Position numbers and translations under genes: made by a program
Notes under the pieces: generated by a model
Databases searched by the model: none
The model's input: the letters and a program-made list of their open reading frames with translations, nothing else
Told to the model about the DNA's origin: nothing
Shown here: positions 8,497 to 15,950 of the stretch, piece by piece
Layout: every line of letters begins with the position of its first letter
How positions within the stretch are numbered: position 1 is the stretch's first letter
NCBI RefSeq assembly: GCF_030056655.1
Contig: NZ_JASHIE010000016.1
Location: 123,694 to 187,693 of the forward strand
DNA: 64,000 nt
Direction: 5' to 3'
Source of the DNA: Flectobacillus rivi
GTDB taxonomy: Bacteria; Bacteroidota; Bacteroidia; Cytophagales; Spirosomataceae

Positions 8497-9450
8497 ATGG
8501 AAGATATTACTTGGGAATTAGCTCACTTAGCTCATGTAGAATTACTCACACCAAAGCTCGATGAAAGTATCCGTTTTTTCACGGAGATTCTTGGAATGAT
8601 GCTTGTCGAAACGCATGAAGATTGTGCCTATTTGCGTGCTTATGACGATTATGAGCATTATACGCTTAAGCTTCGAGCGCATCGCCATGCGGGTATTGGG
8701 CATTTTGCATGGCGTGCCCGAAGTAAATCTGCACTAGAAAGACGAGTGAAGGCAATACAGCAGGTAAATCTGGGCATTCGCTGGCACGAAGGTGAATGTG
8801 GTTATGGTGATACTTTTATGTTTCACTATCCTGATGGTCATTTGGCTGAAATTTATTTTGATACCCATAAATATCAGCCTGACGAGCAACACAAATCCGC
8901 TCTCAAAAATACCGCTAGTAAATTTCCTGGCAGAGGTATGAATGTAAGGCGCATAGATCACCTCAATCTGTTAGCCAAAGATATTGTCGCCTTTAGTGAC
9001 TTCCAGTTCAAGGTATTAGGCGGTCGCATGACCGAGACTATTGTATTTGATGAACAGCCTAAAGGTGTTTGGGTTTCGGTAAATTCCAAATCTTATGACC
9101 TTGCCATTACCGAAGATCATTCGGGTTTATCGGGGCGTTTTCATCATTTGACTTACGCTGTAAACAGTCGTGAAGAGGTTCTTTTGGCGGCAGATATCGC
9201 TTTAGAAAATGGTATTTTTATCGAAACGGGTCCACATAAACACGCCATTCAGCAAACGTTTTTCTTGTATGTATATGAGCCTGGGGGAAATAGAATCGAA
9301 ATTGCCAATCCTACAGCAAGACTCATTTTAGACCCTGATTATGAGACCGTTGTCTGGAATCGAGAAGAACGCTCGAAAGGACAAGCTTGGGGGCTCAAAA
9401 CCGTTGATAGCTTTCATACACGAGGAACACCCATGCCTGAAGACCTCTAG
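8497..9450 (+). CDS. VOC-fold extradiol ring-cleavage dioxygenase
   Basis: A 317-residue type I extradiol dioxygenase with two vicinal-oxygen-chelate modules, of the catechol 2,3-dioxygenase superfamily. The predicted Fe(II) ligands are all present: His155 (RRIDHLN), His217 (RFHHLTY) and Glu268 (GGNRIEI). The second-shell residues also fit XylE-type enzymes: His249 (GPHKHAI) and a Tyr at about 258. The four genes downstream resemble or accompany those that metabolise 4-oxalomesaconate, so the likely substrate is gallate or a carboxylated catechol such as protocatechuate. Known gallate dioxygenases belong to the unrelated LigB fold, so this would be a non-orthologous replacement. The activity class is firm and the substrate is inferred. 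Confidence 0.85.
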   Translation: MEDITWELAHLAHVELLTPKLDESIRFFTEILGMMLVETHEDCAYLRAYDDYEHYTLKLRAHRHAGIGHFAWRARSKSALERRVKAIQQVNLGIRWHEGECGYGDTFMFHYPDGHLAEIYFDTHKYQPDEQHKSALKNTASKFPGRGMNVRRIDHLNLLAKDIVAFSDFQFKVLGGRMTETIVFDEQPKGVWVSVNSKSYDLAITEDHSGLSGRFHHLTYAVNSREEVLLAADIALENGIFIETGPHKHAIQQTFFLYVYEPGGNRIEIANPTARLILDPDYETVVWNREERSKGQAWGLKTVDSFHTRGTPMPEDL

Positions 9451-9524
9451 GAGTTTTGAGTATTGAATTTTAAGTGCAGAGTTTTTTGTTAAAATAAGGT
9501 CTCTTCAAACCACCAATTATTATC

Positions 9525-10244
9525 ATGAAAAAGAAATTATTAGTTATAGGCGCTCATTCGGCGGATTTCGTTTGGCGCTCAGCAGGCACTATCGCCAAAG
9601 CCATTGAAGAAGGAGCAGAAACTCTCGTTGTTTGTATGTCCTACGGCGAAAGAGGTGAATCGGGGGAATTATGGAAAGAAAATCCGCAAAGAAGTGTCGA
9701 TAATGTAAAGGAAATCCGTCACGAGCAGGCACAAAAAGCAGCCGATATTTTAGAAACTCCCATTCAATTCTTGGATTGGGGCGATTACCCTATGTTGATT
9801 TCAGACGAAAGAATTACCCAATTAACCCATATTATCGGTGATTTTGAGCCGACTGTTATCCTAACCCATTCAGAAAAAGACCCTTTTAATCCAGATCATC
9901 CCTTAGCATTTCAGGCCACGCAGCGTGCAAGGTTGTTGTCTTGCGGAGCAGGGGTACCGAGTGCATTTAAGAATATCGACCCGCCAGCTTGGTATTCATT
10001 TGAGCCTCACCAACCAGAACTTTGCGGCTTTTTACCAGATACTTATATAGATATTACTTCGGTAATGGACAAAAAAATGGCAGCGATGGATTGTATGGGT
10101 GCTCAAAAGTACCTCAGAGATTATTACGCCGAGTTAGCCTCACGTCGTGGGAATCATGCAAGAAGAATTTCTGGACAAAAAAATGTTCAGTTTGCCGAAG
10201 CGCATCAAAGTCAAGTACCAAGAGTCACTAATACCATTTTTTAA
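9525..10244 (+). CDS. galB: PIG-L-family 4-oxalomesaconate hydratase (GalB-like)
   Basis: A 239-residue PIG-L/LmbE-fold protein. The usual AHPDDE metal motif is replaced by AHSADFVWR (His11, Asp14), as in the GalB hydratase group. A third zinc-ligand candidate, His125, lies in FNPDHPLAF. GalB of Pseudomonas putida hydrates the enol form of 4-oxalomesaconate to 4-carboxy-4-hydroxy-2-oxoadipate, and the neighbours encode the steps on either side. The stop is only 3 bp before the aldolase gene. Sugar or mycothiol deacetylase activity, the other common role of this fold, is unlikely in this context. Confidence 0.82.
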   Translation: MKKKLLVIGAHSADFVWRSAGTIAKAIEEGAETLVVCMSYGERGESGELWKENPQRSVDNVKEIRHEQAQKAADILETPIQFLDWGDYPMLISDERITQLTHIIGDFEPTVILTHSEKDPFNPDHPLAFQATQRARLLSCGAGVPSAFKNIDPPAWYSFEPHQPELCGFLPDTYIDITSVMDKKMAAMDCMGAQKYLRDYYAELASRRGNHARRISGQKNVQFAEAHQSQVPRVTNTIF

Positions 10245-10247
10245 GTT

Positions 10248-10865
10248 ATGGATTTAATACAAGAACTTGCCAAATTTTCGGCTGCTACATTACACGAAGC
10301 CATGGGTAAAAAAGGGAATTTACCCTCAGCTATCAAGCCGATTGCGAAAAATATGAAAGTCTGCGGACCTGCGTACACCATTCAGACCATGCCTCGCGAC
10401 AATATGCTCTTGCATCGTGCCTATGCTTATGCAAAAGCTGGGGATGTGTTAATCGCCAATTGTTCAGGATTTTATGAGGCAGGATATTGGGGTGATCTCA
10501 TGAGTTTAGGGGCTAAAACTAAAGGAATCAACGGCTTAGTAATCGACGCTTGTGTACGCGATGCCGACGATATTGAAGAGATGGGTTTTCCAGTATTTAG
10601 TCGGGGACTGTGTATTCATGGCACTTCCAATTATGGTGATGGTACGCTCAACGAACCCATTATGATAGGTAATATTCTTATCAATCCAGGAGATATTGTT
10701 GTTGGAGATAGAGATGGCGTTGTGATTATCCCTCAAGAAAAAATCGAAGAGACCATCGAGAAAGCCATTGCACGAGAGGTCAAAGAAGAAAAGGTTCGTG
10801 AACAACTTAGACAAGGAAAGACGTCGTTACAGATTTATGGTTGGGATGAGAAGTTTGGATATTAG
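10248..10865 (+). CDS. galC: 4-carboxy-4-hydroxy-2-oxoadipate aldolase (GalC/LigK-like)
   Basis: A 205-residue RraA-fold class II pyruvate aldolase. The substrate and metal loop is GYWGDLMSLGAKTKGINGLVIDACVRD (residues 79-105), with the conserved Arg104-Asp105 pair. GDRDGVVIIP (153-162) is the second family motif. The expected reaction splits 4-carboxy-4-hydroxy-2-oxoadipate into pyruvate and oxaloacetate, the end of the gallate / 4,5-protocatechuate routes. RraA itself, the RNase E inhibitor, has the same fold but lacks this operon context. The gene is 3 bp from galB. A 148-bp gap with REP-like hairpins follows it. Confidence 0.85.
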   Translation: MDLIQELAKFSAATLHEAMGKKGNLPSAIKPIAKNMKVCGPAYTIQTMPRDNMLLHRAYAYAKAGDVLIANCSGFYEAGYWGDLMSLGAKTKGINGLVIDACVRDADDIEEMGFPVFSRGLCIHGTSNYGDGTLNEPIMIGNILINPGDIVVGDRDGVVIIPQEKIEETIEKAIAREVKEEKVREQLRQGKTSLQIYGWDEKFGY

Positions 10866-11013
10866 GTGCCATCGTTGGAGACAACTCCAACGAGATAGGC
10901 GTCAGCAACTAGCCAAGCTGGAAGAATACAAGATAGGTGCTTTGTTGCTTACGCAAGTTTGTTGGAGATAACTTTAACAAAGGCATATTTTGAAGTTTTA
11001 AATTAAGAATTTT
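10866..11013 (+). repeat. REP-like hairpin pair in the galC-dehydrogenase gap
   Basis: The gap holds a perfect hairpin CGTTGGAG-acaa-CTCCAACG (10873-10892). About 80 bases later there is a degenerate second copy, TGTTGGAG-ataa-CTTTAACA (about 10969-10988). The segment between them contains a short stretch, TGCTTACGCAAG, that is typical of dispersed repeats. There is no T-run after the hairpins, so transcription probably continues into the next gene. Confidence 0.55.
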
Positions 11014-11787
11014 ATGAAAATAGCCATATTAGGTTTAGGCGAGGCTGGAGCCCGCTTTGCCAATGATTTAGCAGAAAAAGGACATCAAATCTGGGGTTAC
11101 GACCCTGAGCCGAGATACAAATTACATCCTGATATTCAGTTAGTTGAAGGTAACGCAGAGGCCGCTAGCTATGCGGACTTGATATTGAGTGTTAACTTGT
11201 CTTCTACCTCTATCGAAATCGCTCAAGAAATAGCGACGGTTGCAAAACCTCATCAGTTTTTTTGTGAAATGAATACCTCAGGACCACAAAAGAAAATCGC
11301 TATTGCCAAAATTCTAGCACCAACTCAAATCAAAGTTATCGATTTGGCAATAATGGCGCCTGTTCCTCCCAAAGGTATCTTAACGCCTTTTCTAGCTGCG
11401 GGAGAATATGCTTCGGAGTTTTTGGAATTTGTAAAGCCTTTGGCTCTAAATATTTCTTTAGTTGAAAATAGTACCATTGGTGATGCTGCAACTCGAAAAC
11501 TGCTTCGCTCTATTGTTTACAAAGGCATAGCAGCTGTTATTTGTGAGGCAATGGAAGCTGGTGAAGCCTTCGGGATGGAAGCCTACATCAGAGGACAAAT
11601 TAGTTCGCTGGTTGGTGGTAATGACGAACTTATCGACCGATTCGTGGAAGGAAGCCGTACACACGCTTTGCGTAGAATGCACGAAATGGAAGCCGTCATC
11701 GAAATGTTGGAAGACAAAGGAGTGGAACCAATTGTTACTCGTGGCACAAGAAACAACCTTGAAAAGCTCTTAAAATCATGCAGTTAG
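11014..11787 (+). CDS. 6-phosphogluconate-dehydrogenase-like NAD(P)-binding oxidoreductase
   Basis: A 257-residue protein of the beta-hydroxyacid dehydrogenase type. Its Rossmann motif is GLGEAG at residues 7-12 (ILGLGEAGARFA). The C-terminal helical part (TRKLLRSIVYKGIAAVICEAMEAGEA, then RRMHEMEAVIEMLEDKG) fits DUF1932-type dehydrogenases. It overlaps galD by 10 bp, so it belongs to the operon, yet the canonical gallate route has no reductive or oxidative step after ring cleavage. It might oxidise or reduce a semialdehyde or keto-acid made from other substrates. It is not related to the Gfo/Idh-type LigC dehydrogenase. The function is open. Confidence 0.8.
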   Translation: MKIAILGLGEAGARFANDLAEKGHQIWGYDPEPRYKLHPDIQLVEGNAEAASYADLILSVNLSSTSIEIAQEIATVAKPHQFFCEMNTSGPQKKIAIAKILAPTQIKVIDLAIMAPVPPKGILTPFLAAGEYASEFLEFVKPLALNISLVENSTIGDAATRKLLRSIVYKGIAAVICEAMEAGEAFGMEAYIRGQISSLVGGNDELIDRFVEGSRTHALRRMHEMEAVIEMLEDKGVEPIVTRGTRNNLEKLLKSCS

Positions 11788-12854
11788 CCATTCCATATAT
11801 GCACTTTCGAGGGGGAAGTTCAAAAGGGCTTTTTTTCTTGAAAAAAGATTTACCTGAAGATGAAAACCTTCGAAATCAGTATCTTATTGCAGCCATTGAA
11901 GGAACAACGCAAGGAGATAGTCGACAAATAGATGGTTTGGGAGGTGGTTCGTCATTGAGCAGTAAAATTGCCATTGTGAGTCCTTCGTCAGTTCCTGAGG
12001 CAGATTTAGACTACTTTTTTGTACAAGTTCAGATAGGTAAAGGTAAGGTTTCGACGCTCCAAACTTGTGGAAATATGTTAGCGGGCGTTCTGCCTTTTGC
12101 GATTGAGAGCGGAATTTTCAAAGCCAATTCTCCAACCACAAGCGCCAGAATAAATATGGTAAATACAGGTGGAATTTGTGAAGTGATAGTTCAAACACCT
12201 GATTATCAAGTACAATATAATGGAAATACCAAAATTGATGGTGTGGTTGGAACTTCAGCGCCAATTATTTGTAATTATTTAGAAACCGTTGGCGCTACCT
12301 GTGGTGCACTTTTGCCAACGGGTAATAACATCGATATAATCCATGGTATAGAGGCAACTTGTATAGACAATGGAATGCCTGTGGTAATCATGCGAGCATC
12401 GGACTTTGGGTTGAGCGGTTACGAAAGTATAGCAGAACTTGAAGCGAATGAGCCATTAAAACAAACGATTGAAGCTATTCGACTCGTTGCTGGTGAAAAG
12501 ATGCAGCTCGGTGACGTAAGCCAGCAAACCATTCCTAAAATGTGTCTGATTGCTCCACCAATTCAGGGAGGTGTGTTACATACACGTATGTTCATTCCGC
12601 ATGTGGTGCATGAAGCTATTGGCGTTTTGGCAGCCGTCTCGGTGGCGACAGCTTGTATTTTACCAAAGAGTATTACTCAACACACTGCTCATTATGCCGA
12701 AAATAGCTCGTTCTTTTCAGTCGAGCACCCTTCAGGTGAATTTACTGTAAATTTAGAATACTCAACTGAAAATCAAGAAGTTGATATTAAATCCTCAGGC
12801 GTTATTCGAACAGCAAGATTGATAAGCAAAGGAGAAGTTTATATTTCTATTTAA
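11778..12854 (+). CDS. galD: PrpF-fold 4-oxalomesaconate tautomerase (GalD-like)
   Basis: A 358-residue protein of the PrpF / diaminopimelate-epimerase fold. The N-terminal motif RGGSSKG (11-17) and the first catalytic Cys in TCGNMLAGV (Cys97) are clear. GLGGGSSLSSKIAIV follows the family pattern. GalD of Pseudomonas putida interconverts keto and enol tautomers of 4-oxalomesaconate before hydration by GalB. The start overlaps the dehydrogenase gene by 10 bp. PrpF (2-methylaconitate isomerase) shares the fold, but no methylcitrate genes are nearby. Confidence 0.85.
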   Translation: MQLAIPYMHFRGGSSKGLFFLKKDLPEDENLRNQYLIAAIEGTTQGDSRQIDGLGGGSSLSSKIAIVSPSSVPEADLDYFFVQVQIGKGKVSTLQTCGNMLAGVLPFAIESGIFKANSPTTSARINMVNTGGICEVIVQTPDYQVQYNGNTKIDGVVGTSAPIICNYLETVGATCGALLPTGNNIDIIHGIEATCIDNGMPVVIMRASDFGLSGYESIAELEANEPLKQTIEAIRLVAGEKMQLGDVSQQTIPKMCLIAPPIQGGVLHTRMFIPHVVHEAIGVLAAVSVATACILPKSITQHTAHYAENSSFFSVEHPSGEFTVNLEYSTENQEVDIKSSGVIRTARLISKGEVYISI

Positions 12855-12864
12855 GCCCCCAAAC

Positions 12865-13037
12865 ATGAGTCATCCCGAATTTAGTGATTTAGTGATTTAG
12901 CGAGTGAGTGATTATGTAAAAATTTGTATTCTAGCAGTAGAGACGCAATGATTGCGTCTTAAGCTGAGTAAAATCATGCATAGTAGCATCAAAAAAGCGG
13001 AGAATAATCCCAATACTAAAAATTAAGGATGACTCAT
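12865..13037. mobile_element. MITE-like non-coding element with 11-bp terminal inverted repeats
   Basis: The 173-bp segment starts with ATGAGTCATCC (12865-12875) and ends with its exact reverse complement (13027-13037). The 22 bases at 12861-12882 are identical to those at 63449-63470, which lie just upstream of a transposase gene, so the short element may be a non-autonomous relative of that insertion sequence. Inside are a TTTAGTGA-type short-period repeat (12881-12915) and a GTAGAGACG hairpin. No clear target duplication was found. The complete gap between galD and the sulfatase is 341 bp and holds no gene. Confidence 0.5.
12941..12959. repeat. GTAGAGACG-type hairpin
   Basis: AGACGCAA (12941-12948) and TTGCGTCT (12952-12959) form a perfect 8-bp stem with a TGA loop. 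A sister hairpin with the same AGAGACG outer sequence is at 52667-52690. Such hairpins are dispersed in many Bacteroidota and cyanobacterial genomes. Confidence 0.55.
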
Positions 13038-13056
13038 ATTTTGTTTAATTCGGTAT

Positions 13057-13064
13057 TACATTTG
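13057..13064 (+). promoter_or_regulatory. Candidate -7 box for the sulfatase gene
   Basis: TACATTTG matches TAnnTTTG and would give a leader of about 125 bases before the ATG at 13196. The nearest upstream TTTG (13040-13043) is only 13 bases away, closer than the usual 17-23, so this is a tentative call. Confidence 0.35.
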
Positions 13065-13195
13065 AGTCGTGAAAATCAGCAGCATGTTTTGGCTTTTTAG
13101 CTTAAAATATATAGGCATATTTAATTGTATCACTTTGAAACATTAAAGCGATTTTCTATTTTTAGACCCAATTTCAACCTTTTAACTATCTATCT

Positions 13196-14821
13196 ATGAA
13201 AAAAATTTCCGTTATTCTACTAATACTAGTAGGTACAGTTAGTGTATTTGTGGCACTAAAACCGCATAAGCCCAAACGTCCGAATATTGTTTTTATCATG
13301 TCTGACGACCATGCTTATCAGGCGATTTCAGCTTATGATAAACGTCTCACAAGCACACCCAACATCGACAGAATCGCCAAAGATGGTATGCTTTTTACCA
13401 ATGCTTGCGTAACTAACTCGATTTGTGCGCCTTCACGAGCAGTGATTTTAACAGGAAAACACAGTCATATCAACGGAAAGGTTGACAACTATTTTCCATT
13501 TGACACAACTAATATTACATTTCCTCAGTTATTACAAGCCAATGGTTATCAGACAGCTATGTTTGGAAAACTCCATTTTGGCAATAATCCAAAAGGCTTT
13601 GATGAATTCCAGATTTTGCCAGACCAAGGTAATTACTATAATCCTGACATCATTACCAAAAAAGAAGGTCCTAAAAAACTTATGGGTTATGTGACTGACC
13701 TTATCACAGATATTACGCTCAACTGGCTCAAAAATGAAAGAGATCCAGATAAACCTTTCTTTTTGGCATATTTGCACAAAGCTCCACACCGCGAATGGAT
13801 TCCTGCCGAACGTCATTATAAAGAATTTATTCATAAAACTTTCCCAGAACCAAGTACCCTTTTCGATAATTACGAAGGACGTGGAAGTGCTGCCAAGGAA
13901 GCTGAAATGAATCTTCTTAAGCACATGAACTGGGCAGGAGACTCCAAGGTTTTCCCAGAAAATATGAAAAAATTGGGTATCAAAGAATCTCATTCTTATG
14001 ATATTGCTTTGTACAATGCAACCGTTGGTCGCATGAATCCTGAACAAAGAAAGGTTTGGGACGACACTTACCGACCTATGAATGAAGAATTTATGAAGAA
14101 ATACCCAAGCATGACTGAAAAAGAAAAAATGCAGTGGCGTTACCAGCGTTATATGCAAGATTATTTAGGTTGTATTGCTTCGGTGGATGAGGGCGTTGGA
14201 AAAGTTTTAGATTTCTTGAAGGAAAACGGTTTGGATGAAAATACAATTGTCGTTTATACTTCTGACCAAGGGTTTTACTTGGGCGAACATGGCTGGTTTG
14301 ACAAACGATTTATTTTTGATGAATCTTTCAAAACTCCTTTAATCGTAAAATGGCCAGGAATCATCAAAGCAGGCTCTAAAAACTCTCAGATGGTTCAGAA
14401 TCTTGACTTTGCGCAGACTTTCCTTGAAGCAGCGGGAATCAAACCTCCTTCAGATATGCAAGGTGAAAGTCTGATTCCTATCTTTAAAGGACAAGGCAAA
14501 AACTTTAGAGATGCCGCTTATTATCATTATTACGAATACCCAAGTGTGCACATGGTAAAGCGTCATTATGGTATTGTAACGGAACAATTTAAGCTTATCC
14601 ACTTCTATTATGATGTAGATGAATGGGAATTATATGATAGAAGAAAAGATAAAAACGAGCTCAAAAATGTATATAATGACCCTGCTTATGCCAAAATCAA
14701 AGCAGATTTACATAAAAAACTAGCCCAATTACGTATCAAATACAAAGACTCAGAAGAGCTAGACAAAATGTATATTGCCAAATACAAAGAACTGGAAAAG
14801 AGTGGAAAAATCTTCCGATAG
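13196..14821 (+). CDS. Exported sulfatase (type S1, N-acetylglucosamine-6-sulfatase-like)
   Basis: A 541-residue formylglycine sulfatase with an N-terminal membrane/signal segment (KKISVILLILVGTVSVFVAL). The metal-binding Asp pair is at residues 37-38 (IMSDDHAYQ). The modified Cys is Cys77 in the CAPSR motif, followed by TGKHSH. A second metal cluster lies in YTSDQGFYLGEHGWFDKR. The layout recalls the S1_11 / glucosamine-6-sulfatase group found in heparin and heparan PULs, but subfamily assignment by eye is tentative. It needs a formylglycine-generating enzyme, which is not in this window. It lies upstream of an ECF-led PUL with a lyase and GH88, so it probably desulfates the same glycan. A terminator separates it from them. 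Confidence 0.86.
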   Translation: MKKISVILLILVGTVSVFVALKPHKPKRPNIVFIMSDDHAYQAISAYDKRLTSTPNIDRIAKDGMLFTNACVTNSICAPSRAVILTGKHSHINGKVDNYFPFDTTNITFPQLLQANGYQTAMFGKLHFGNNPKGFDEFQILPDQGNYYNPDIITKKEGPKKLMGYVTDLITDITLNWLKNERDPDKPFFLAYLHKAPHREWIPAERHYKEFIHKTFPEPSTLFDNYEGRGSAAKEAEMNLLKHMNWAGDSKVFPENMKKLGIKESHSYDIALYNATVGRMNPEQRKVWDDTYRPMNEEFMKKYPSMTEKEKMQWRYQRYMQDYLGCIASVDEGVGKVLDFLKENGLDENTIVVYTSDQGFYLGEHGWFDKRFIFDESFKTPLIVKWPGIIKAGSKNSQMVQNLDFAQTFLEAAGIKPPSDMQGESLIPIFKGQGKNFRDAAYYHYYEYPSVHMVKRHYGIVTEQFKLIHFYYDVDEWELYDRRKDKNELKNVYNDPAYAKIKADLHKKLAQLRIKYKDSEELDKMYIAKYKELEKSGKIFR

Positions 14822-15060
14822 CGGATTTGGGATCAGGACTGTACGAAGGATTATAAAAACCATTTATTTCGGATATCGGATGTTGGATTTCGGAAGTGTA
14901 AACTTCTATATTTTGTAAAAAATAAAGGTATTTTACTTTATTTCCGAAATCAGAAATCCCAAATCCGCAATAGTTAGAATTCCTTCGTAAAGTTCTGATT
15001 TGGGATTGTTGATTTCGGGATTTTGGATAGCTATACTTCCGCAATCAAAAATCCAACATC
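14821..15060. repeat. Degenerate GATTTCGGA / TCCGAAATC repeat cluster
   Basis: The non-coding stretch after the sulfatase is built from variants of GATTTCGGA and GATTTGGGAT in both orientations. For example, GCGGATTTGGGAT (14821-14833) recurs as its exact reverse complement at 14956-14968, and further copies lie at about 14868-14900 and 14997-15060. No gene is present. It could fold into large stem structures. Confidence 0.55.
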
Positions 15061-15081
15061 CCAAATTAATGCTTTTTACAC

Positions 15082-15112
15082 AGGTGCTGGATACTTATTC
15101 AGCACCTTTTTT
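15082..15112 (+). terminator. Rho-independent terminator downstream of the sulfatase
   Basis: The stem AGGTGCTG (15082-15089) pairs perfectly with CAGCACCT (15100-15107), followed by six T residues to 15112. It separates the sulfatase from the sigma factor operon. Confidence 0.85.
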
Positions 15113-15263
15113 ATGGTATAATTTCCAATATCAATCCTAAAAAATTAGATATAAAATACTTTTTCTTAAAATTTTTAAAAAAATCTCATTTTTCACTACG
15201 TAGTTTTTACACCATTTTTGTCTTTACAGTATAATAGCATCAAAATGTGTGAAAGACTTTACT

Positions 15264-15920
15264 ATGATTCGTCAAGAACCTAAATCTATAACTACTGAAA
15301 ATGATAATCCTGCTTTGGAATTTGTAGAGCCACAACCAGAAACAGAGGGGAGAATTATTGATGGAGCTGAACTGGCGGCAAAGCTTGCTTTTCAGACGCA
15401 TCCACAAAAAGGTTGTGAAATACTTTTTGGGATGTATTATCGAGCGCTTTGCTCACACGCCATCAGGTACGTATATATCAAAGAGGTAGCCGAGGATATT
15501 GTCAGTGATGTCTTTTGTAATTTCTGGAAAACTCAGGCTTACCAATCGGTCACAACATCTTATCGTGCCTATTTGTTTAGAGCGGTTCGCAACAGAGCCC
15601 TGAATTATCTGGCTAATGAGTTTAAGCAAAGTGATTCGCTTGAGAAAGTTTACCATCTTGAAGGTGCCGAACTTCCAGAGCAAATTATGCAATATGAAGA
15701 GCTACACCAGAAAATTGAACTGATAATCAATACATTACCTAAGCAGTGTCAAAGAGTTTTTTTGATGAATCGCTTTGAAGGTAAAAAGGCTAAAGAAATT
15801 GCCGACGAGCTTGATATTTCACATCGCACTGTCGAAACACATATTCACAAAGCAATACAAGCCCTGAAGTTTGGCCTCAAAGACCTATTTTTATGGATTA
15901 GTCTATACTTTTTATTTTAA
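15264..15920 (+). CDS. ECF-type RNA polymerase sigma factor
   Basis: This is the sigma factor heading the first PUL. I start it at the ATG at 15264 (218 residues). A GTG at 15249 would add five residues. Region 2 is seen around EVAEDIVSDVFCNFWKT. Region 4 is seen near residues 155-195 (KQCQRVFLMNRFEGKKAKEIADELDISHRTVETHIHKAIQALK). The N-terminus has a ~45-residue extension beyond a typical ECF. It precedes the fecR gene by 30 bp. By analogy with FecIRA, ligand binding to SusC would release it through FecR to transcribe the PUL. Confidence 0.9.
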   Translation: MIRQEPKSITTENDNPALEFVEPQPETEGRIIDGAELAAKLAFQTHPQKGCEILFGMYYRALCSHAIRYVYIKEVAEDIVSDVFCNFWKTQAYQSVTTSYRAYLFRAVRNRALNYLANEFKQSDSLEKVYHLEGAELPEQIMQYEELHQKIELIINTLPKQCQRVFLMNRFEGKKAKEIADELDISHRTVETHIHKAIQALKFGLKDLFLWISLYFLF

Positions 15921-15950
15921 AAACCTGATAAACAAACACGTTGAAAAATT

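Noticed and set aside
12855..13050. Target-site duplication around the MITE-like element
   Set aside because: The flanks (CCAAAC on the left, ATTTTG on the right) do not match, so no duplication can be claimed.
13532..14158. 208-residue open frame on the minus strand inside the sulfatase gene
   Set aside because: It is fully antisense to a gene with clear catalytic motifs, has no recognisable domain and is rich in Phe/His as expected from the complementary reading of Lys/Glu-rich codons.
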